The translations under genes were made by a program, and so were the position numbers. From assembly GCA_938005745.1 (NCBI GenBank), contig CALLMM010000016.1, positions 35,223 through 99,222 on the forward strand: a DNA stretch of 64,000 nucleotides. Reading direction: 5' to 3'. Shown here piece by piece: positions 59,473-64,000 of the stretch (the stretch's first letter is position 1; every line of letters begins with the position of its first letter). The notes beneath the pieces were generated by a model. The model saw only the letters and a program-made list of their open reading frames with translations, searched no databases and had not been told where the DNA came from. This stretch comes from an uncultured Chthonomonadales bacterium. Its GTDB lineage: Bacteria > Armatimonadota > Chthonomonadetes > Chthonomonadales > CAJBBX01.

Positions 59473-62286
59473 ATGACCCTGTCGAAAATGACGGCATCGC
59501 TGACCGGGATGACACTGCTGCTCTGCGGTGCATTGCTGCTGCCGGGACAGAGCAGAGAGGAGACCGCCCGGAAGGCGACCGCGCTGCTGACCACGAAATG
59601 TATGCCCTGCCACGCCTCCAGCGCAAAGGCGGGAGGGGTAGACCTCTCCGACCGGGCGTATGCCCTGCAGACCCATGCCTTTGTCGCGGGCGATCCCGCG
59701 CAGAGCCGTCTGGTGGCGATGACGAAAGCCGGCAAGATGCCGCCCTCCGGCAGACTGTCTGAGGCGGAGATCGCTCTGCTGGAGCGGTGGGTGGCGGAGG
59801 GAGGCACCTATCCGGCGAAGCTCGTCTCCGCCCCCGATCCGGCGATGCGCCCCCTCTGGTCGTTCCAGCCGGTGCGGCGATACGCCGTGCCGAAAACCCC
59901 GTTTGACTCGCTCTCCGCCAACCCGATAGACCGTTTTCTGTTTCAGAAGCTGGCAGCCGCCGGACTGAAGCCGTCTCCCCCCGCCTCCCGGACGGCGCTG
60001 CTGCGGCGCGTTACCGTAGACCTGACCGGGCTGCCTCCGACGCCGGAGGAGACGGCGGCGTTTCTGGCGGACCGCTCTCCCAACGCCTATGAGAAGGTGG
60101 TGGATCGTCTGCTGGCTTCTCCCGCCTACGGAGAGCGATGGGGGCGCCACTGGCTCGATGTGGTGCGTTATGGCGAGAGCCACGGGTATGAGCAGAACCA
60201 TCTGCGCCCGAACGCCTGGCACTATCGCGACTATGTGATCCGCGCCTTCAACGCCGATACGCCCTATCCGCAGTTTATTCTGGAGCAGCTGGCGGGCGAT
60301 GTGGTCAGCGGGGGCGATCCGCGCATTGAGGCGGCGACCGGCTTTCTGGTGGCGGGCATTCACGACACGGTGGGCATCCAGACCGAGGAAGGGACGCGGC
60401 AGCAGCGCGCCAACGATATCGAGGATATCGTTTCGACGACCTCCGCGGCGTTTCTGGGGCTGACGGTCGGCTGCGCCCGCTGCCACGATCATAAGTTCGA
60501 TCCCATTCCCCAGAGGGACTTCTACCGTCTGGCGGCGGTCTTCGCGGGCGTGCGGCACGGAGAGCGTCCTCTCAAGCCCCTGACGGAGGCGGAGAGGCGC
60601 GAGAGCGCAGAGATCGAGCGTCAGTTGACCGCGCATGCCAACGCCATCCGGGAGATCGATTCGCGGGCGCGGGAAGCCGTGCTGCGCAGCCGCGGAGAGT
60701 CGCCGCAGACCCGCCCCGCCGTCAATGCGCGGCGCAACGTGGATGAGTTCCCAGCGGTGACGGCGCGCTTCGTGCGCTTCACGGTTCTGGCGACCAACGA
60801 CGGCGCGGAGCCGTGTCTGGACGAGATCCAGCTGTTCGGTCCCGGTAGCGAGGAGAATCTCGCGCTGGCATCCTCCGGCGCGCGCGCAGAAGCCTCCTCC
60901 CTGCTGCCCGGCTTTGCGATCCATCAGATAGCGCATCTGAACGACGGGAGGCTTGGCAACGACTTCTCCTGGATCAGCGGGACGCGGGGCACCGGCTGGG
61001 CGCAGATCGAACTGCCTGCCCCGAAGACGATCCATCGGGTTGTCTGGAGCCGCGACTCTGGCGACATCCCCCGGTTTGATGACCGGCTTCCCGTCTCCTA
61101 TCGCATCGAGGTCTCGCTGGATGCTCAGGAGTGGCGCGTCGTCTCCAGCGATCAGGGACGCAGCGGGTCGGGCGATTATATTCATCCGGACGCCCTGCGC
61201 GCCGCCATGACCCCCGAGCAGCGCAGTCTGCGAGACCGCCTGAACGCCGAGCGGGAGAAGCTGGAGCAGCGGCGCAGCGCCTTGCGTAACCGGCAGATGG
61301 CGTACATCGGGCAGTTCTCTGCTCCGGAAGAGACCTATATTCTGCGGCGCGGCGACGTGATGCAGCGGGGAGAGCGGGCGCTGCCGGGTGCGCTGTCTCA
61401 GATCCGGACGCTGAACGCCGATCTGTCCGCTTCGGCGAATAAGCCGGAGCCGGAGCGTCGTCTGGCGCTGGCGCGCTGGATCGGCAACCCGAAAAATCCG
61501 CTCACCGCCCGCGTGATCGTCAATCGGGTCTGGCAGTACCACTTTGGGCGCGGGATCGTCGGAACACCGTCCGACTTCGGGCGCAACGGCGAGCGACCCA
61601 CCCATCCGGAACTTCTCGACTGGCTGGCATCCGACTTTATGGCGAACGGCTGGCGGTTCAAGCGGCTGCACCGGCAGATCGTAACCTCCTATGCCTACCG
61701 TCAGTCCTCCGCGGCGACCGCGCAGGGGATGGCGAAAGATGCCGGAAATCGTCTGCTCTGGCGGATGCCGCTGCGGCGCATGGAGGCGGAGGCGCTGCGT
61801 GACGCGATCCTGCAGACCTCCGGCAAGCTGGATCGCACAATGGGCGGACCGGGCTACCGGCTGTTCAAGTACCGGGTGGTCAATGTCGCCATCTATGAGC
61901 CGCTCGAGGAGTTTGGACCGGAGACGTGGCGGCGCGGGGTCTATCAGCAGTCTGCCCGCGCCATCCGCGACGATCTGCTGAGCGCGTTCGACTGTCCGGA
62001 GTCGTCCCAGCGCGCCCCGCGCCGCGAAAGCACTACCACTGCTCTTCAGGCGCTCAGCCTGCTCAACGGCTCCTTCATCCAGCAGCAGGCGGGCTTCTTT
62101 GCGGAGCGGGTTCGGCGGGAGGCGGGGGAGAAGCCGGCAGCACAGGCGGATCGCGCCTTCCGGCTGGCGTTCGGGCGCAGCCCGCGCCCGGCGGAGCGGC
62201 AGGCTGCGCTCTCCCTGATGCGCTCCGACGGGCTGACCGCACTCTGCCGCGCCCTGCTCAATGCCAACGAGTTTCTCTACTACTGA
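59473..62286 (+). CDS. PSCyt1-DUF1549-DUF1553 cytochrome c-like protein
   Basis: A 937-residue exported protein. Signal peptide 1-25. A PSCyt1 cytochrome-like domain has TKCMPCHASSAKAGGVDLSD (C43, C46, H47) and an axial-type GKMPPSGRLSEAEIALLERW. The DUF1549 part follows, with NPIDRFLFQKLAAAGLKPSP and CARCHDHKFDPIPQRDFYRL. A galactose-binding-like insert (VTARFVRFTVLATNDGAEP to WAQIELPAPKTIHRVVWSRD) lies between it and the C-terminal DUF1553 domain (PKNPLTARVIVNRVWQYHFG). This layout is typical of Planctomycetes and relatives, function unproven, possibly polysaccharide-linked oxidation. It is followed 17 bp later by the DUF1501 gene. Confidence 0.9.
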   Translation: MTLSKMTASLTGMTLLLCGALLLPGQSREETARKATALLTTKCMPCHASSAKAGGVDLSDRAYALQTHAFVAGDPAQSRLVAMTKAGKMPPSGRLSEAEIALLERWVAEGGTYPAKLVSAPDPAMRPLWSFQPVRRYAVPKTPFDSLSANPIDRFLFQKLAAAGLKPSPPASRTALLRRVTVDLTGLPPTPEETAAFLADRSPNAYEKVVDRLLASPAYGERWGRHWLDVVRYGESHGYEQNHLRPNAWHYRDYVIRAFNADTPYPQFILEQLAGDVVSGGDPRIEAATGFLVAGIHDTVGIQTEEGTRQQRANDIEDIVSTTSAAFLGLTVGCARCHDHKFDPIPQRDFYRLAAVFAGVRHGERPLKPLTEAERRESAEIERQLTAHANAIREIDSRAREAVLRSRGESPQTRPAVNARRNVDEFPAVTARFVRFTVLATNDGAEPCLDEIQLFGPGSEENLALASSGARAEASSLLPGFAIHQIAHLNDGRLGNDFSWISGTRGTGWAQIELPAPKTIHRVVWSRDSGDIPRFDDRLPVSYRIEVSLDAQEWRVVSSDQGRSGSGDYIHPDALRAAMTPEQRSLRDRLNAEREKLEQRRSALRNRQMAYIGQFSAPEETYILRRGDVMQRGERALPGALSQIRTLNADLSASANKPEPERRLALARWIGNPKNPLTARVIVNRVWQYHFGRGIVGTPSDFGRNGERPTHPELLDWLASDFMANGWRFKRLHRQIVTSYAYRQSSAATAQGMAKDAGNRLLWRMPLRRMEAEALRDAILQTSGKLDRTMGGPGYRLFKYRVVNVAIYEPLEEFGPETWRRGVYQQSARAIRDDLLSAFDCPESSQRAPRRESTTTALQALSLLNGSFIQQQAGFFAERVRREAGEKPAAQADRAFRLAFGRSPRPAERQAALSLMRSDGLTALCRALLNANEFLYY

Positions 62287-62303
62287 TCGGTACGGAGGTC
62301 GCC

Positions 62304-63776
62304 ATGCCGCACTACGATGACACGCCGCTGGATACGGAGCGTCTGTTCAGTCGCCGGGAGTTTCTGGGAAGCATGGGAACCGGGCTGGGAACGATCGCGC
62401 TCGCCTGGCTGCTGGCGCAGGATTCGGCTGCGGGTCAGAGCGGGGCGCATCGGGCGGAGAACCCCGTCGCGCCGCGCACGCCGCACTATCCGCCGAAGGC
62501 GAAGCGTGTGGTGCAGATCTTCTGTCCCGGAGCCGCCAGCCAGATAGACCTGTGGGAGTACAAACCGGAGCTGCAGAAGCGGCACGGTCAGCCGATGCCG
62601 GGACTGACGGGCGTCAGCAGCTTTCAGGGCGGCAACGGCAACCTGATGCGCAGCCCCTGGGAGTGGAAGCGGTACGGACAGTGCGGCAAGTGGATCTCCG
62701 ATCTGGTTCCGCATCTGGGCGCGTGCGTGGACGAGATCGCCTTTATCCATTCGCTGACGGCGAAGAGCAACACGCACGGTCCGGCGATGCTTCAGATGAA
62801 CACCGGCTTTGTGGTGGACGGCTTTCCGAGCATGGGCGCGTGGGTTACCTACGCGCTGGGGACGGAGAACCAGGACCTGCCCGCCTTTGTCGCCATTCCC
62901 GATATGCGAGGCTATCCTCCGAACGGTCCCGGCAACTGGAACGCCGGCTTTCTGCCCGCCGCCTATCAGGGAACCGCCTTCAACACCGAGACGCCGATCG
63001 CAAATCTGCGCTCTCCGCAGGGCACGACTCCGGAGGGCGAGAGGCGGCTGCGCCACTTTCTGAACACGCTCAACCGGGAGCACCTGCGCCAGAACCCGGG
63101 GCACTCCGACCTGAATGCGCGGGTCGCCGCCTACGAACTGGCGGCGCGGATGCAGTTGAGCGCGCCGCAGGTAACCGACATCTCCCGCGAGAGCGCCTCC
63201 ACCCTGCGCGACTACGGCGCGGACAGCGACAATCCGCTGAAAGCCTCCTATGCGCGCAACTGCATTCTGGCGCGGCGGCTGATCGAGCGGGGCGTGCGCT
63301 TTGTGCAGGTCTACTGCGGGGCGTCCGCGTCGGCGGTGGATGGTCTGCTCAACTGGGACGCGCATAAGACCCTCAAAGCCGACTATGAGCGTCATGCGCC
63401 GATCCTCGATCAGCCGACCGCCGCGCTGCTCAAAGACCTGAAGCAGCGGGGGCTGCTGGACGATACGCTGGTGCTGTGGACGACCGAGTTCGGTCGGATG
63501 CCGACTCATCAGGTGGGCAGCGAGGGCAGAGATCACAATCCCTACGGATTTACCGCCTGGATGGCGGGGGCGGGCGTTCGGGGAGGCTTCTCCTACGGCG
63601 CGACCGACGAGTTCGGGTACCGAGCCGCCGAGGATGTCTGCACGATCTACGACTTTCACGCAACGGTCCTGCACCTGCTGGGACTGGATCACAAACGCCT
63701 GACCTACTACCACAACGGCTCGCAGCGCCGTCTGACGGATGTGCATGGAGAGGTCATTCGCCCGGTGCTCGCCTGA
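62304..63776 (+). CDS. DUF1501 domain protein (alkaline phosphatase/sulfatase-like fold)
   Basis: 490 residues from the ATG of MPHYDDTPLDTERLFSRREF, with CGGAGG upstream. A twin-arginine signal SRREFLGSMGTGLGTIALAW (about 17-36) directs Tat export. The core has VVQIFCPGAASQIDLWEYKP, AFIHSLTAKSNTHGPAMLQM and LWTTEFGRMPTHQVGSEGRD, all characteristic of DUF1501. It is regularly paired with PSCyt/DUF1553 genes, as here, and the two are presumably partners in the periplasm. The reaction is unknown. Confidence 0.92.
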   Translation: MPHYDDTPLDTERLFSRREFLGSMGTGLGTIALAWLLAQDSAAGQSGAHRAENPVAPRTPHYPPKAKRVVQIFCPGAASQIDLWEYKPELQKRHGQPMPGLTGVSSFQGGNGNLMRSPWEWKRYGQCGKWISDLVPHLGACVDEIAFIHSLTAKSNTHGPAMLQMNTGFVVDGFPSMGAWVTYALGTENQDLPAFVAIPDMRGYPPNGPGNWNAGFLPAAYQGTAFNTETPIANLRSPQGTTPEGERRLRHFLNTLNREHLRQNPGHSDLNARVAAYELAARMQLSAPQVTDISRESASTLRDYGADSDNPLKASYARNCILARRLIERGVRFVQVYCGASASAVDGLLNWDAHKTLKADYERHAPILDQPTAALLKDLKQRGLLDDTLVLWTTEFGRMPTHQVGSEGRDHNPYGFTAWMAGAGVRGGFSYGATDEFGYRAAEDVCTIYDFHATVLHLLGLDHKRLTYYHNGSQRRLTDVHGEVIRPVLA

Positions 63777-63798
63777 GCGATTCTCCGACGCCTGCATG

Positions 63799-63837
63799 AA
63801 AAAACGTCCCCCTGTCTGCGCGGGCAGGGGGACGTTT
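63799..63837 (-). terminator. Rho-independent terminator of the malectin-domain gene
   Basis: A 13-bp stem AAACGTCCCCCTG / CAGGGGGACGTTT. On the minus strand it runs into TTTTTT, so it serves the malectin gene; it may also stop the convergent DUF1501 transcript. Confidence 0.85.
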
Positions 63838-63850
63838 CCATCAGAGCGGG

Positions 63851-64000
63851 TCAGGGAACCAGTTCGATGGCGGAGATGGTGGCGTTTCTTCCGGAGATGG
63901 TGGTGGCGAAGTTGATGTTGAGGGTTCCATTCGTCACCGTCACCGGCACGCTGACCACCACCGCCCGGTTGATGCCTCCCGCCGCGGCGAAGATGTCGTA
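63851..64000 (-). CDS. Malectin-domain protein, C-terminal 49 residues only
   Basis: The gene enters from the right window edge, so the ORF track misses it. The visible end reads YDIFAAAGGINRAVVVSVPV, then VTNGTLNINFATTISGRNAT and ISAIELVP with the stop at 63851-63853. This is the end of a malectin/carbohydrate-binding domain (AAGG-NRAV-V-V, dG-L-I-F, a-I-aIE-v). Such domains bind sugars in large exported enzymes or surface proteins. Domain order, length and signal peptide lie outside the window. Confidence 0.78.
   Translation of the reverse strand, partial: YDIFAAAGGINRAVVVSVPVTVTNGTLNINFATTISGRNATISAIELVP

Overview
The window looks like chromosomal DNA of a high-GC, diderm, flagellated bacterium, most likely a member of the Armatimonadota. 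The clues are as follows. One type II prepilin-like protein has the N-terminus [19 protein letters not shown] followed by [13 protein letters not shown] and an H-X9-DG C-terminal motif, a style common in Armatimonadota and Planctomycetota. A PSCyt1/DUF1549/DUF1553 protein is paired with a DUF1501 protein. KDO and heptosyltransferase genes imply LPS. There are also PEP-CTERM proteins and a T-box leader. The phylum is inferred from gene style, not from a marker gene. I saw no rRNA, tRNA, CRISPR array, insertion sequence or phage module.

Layout. 0-2.7 kb: the N-terminal part of a penicillin-acylase-family protein, a small bacterioferritin-like protein, an Hpt protein and an AAC(3)-fold acetyltransferase. 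2.7-6.3 kb: four minus-strand genes that form a duplicated two-gene module. Each unit has a PEP-CTERM protein (B) and a secreted protein of unknown family (A), in transcription order B2, A2, B1, A1. Consensus sigma-54 (-24/-12) promoters lie upstream of both B genes, and B2 has two. 6.3-9.0 kb: kdsA, a GT9 heptosyltransferase-like gene and kdsB. 9.2-24.9 kb: a sigma-70 promoter and T-box riboswitch lead into ilvB-ilvN, followed on the same strand by sulfur-carrier genes (TusA-like, DsrE, TusA-OsmC fusion), two membrane proteases, a MetE-like enzyme, ilvC, a MetY-like enzyme, an exported methyltransferase and leuA, ending in a gene broken by two frameshifts. 24.9-35.2 kb, minus strand: cimA, glnB, a hexapeptide acetyltransferase, a GT2, an FAD oxidoreductase, leuB, two GNATs, a NYN-domain protein, leuD and leuC. 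35.3-44.4 kb: an MFS transporter, then a minus-strand run (NIL, methyltransferase fragment, DinB, galK, cupin GPI, membrane protein, macro domain, FAH), a nitronate monooxygenase-like gene and queG. 44.6-50.1 kb: prepilin-like protein, M24 peptidase, GT4, GT39 and polysaccharide deacetylase. 50.2-58.6 kb, minus strand: fliM-fliN/Y-fliO-fliP-fliQ-fliR-flhB, preceded by DUF4446, an ECF-like sigma factor and its zf-HC2 anti-sigma factor. 58.7-64 kb: signal peptidase I, the PSCyt/DUF1553 and DUF1501 pair, and the C-terminus of a malectin-domain protein.

How the genes work together. Between 9.2 and 35.2 kb lies most of branched-chain amino acid synthesis: ilvBN, ilvC, leuA, leuB, leuCD and cimA, the last supplying 2-oxobutyrate from pyruvate without threonine. 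ilvD and the transaminase are not in the window. The T-box would couple ilvBN to charging of a branched-chain tRNA, probably tRNA-Leu. The flagellar cluster encodes the switch (FliM, FliN/Y) and the membrane export gate (FliO, P, Q, R, FlhB), but flhA, the ATPase and the filament genes are elsewhere. The most unusual signal is the duplicated PEP-CTERM/partner module with its matching sigma-54 promoters, which suggests a small regulon of surface or matrix proteins. No exosortase or sigma-54 activator is in this window to complete the system.
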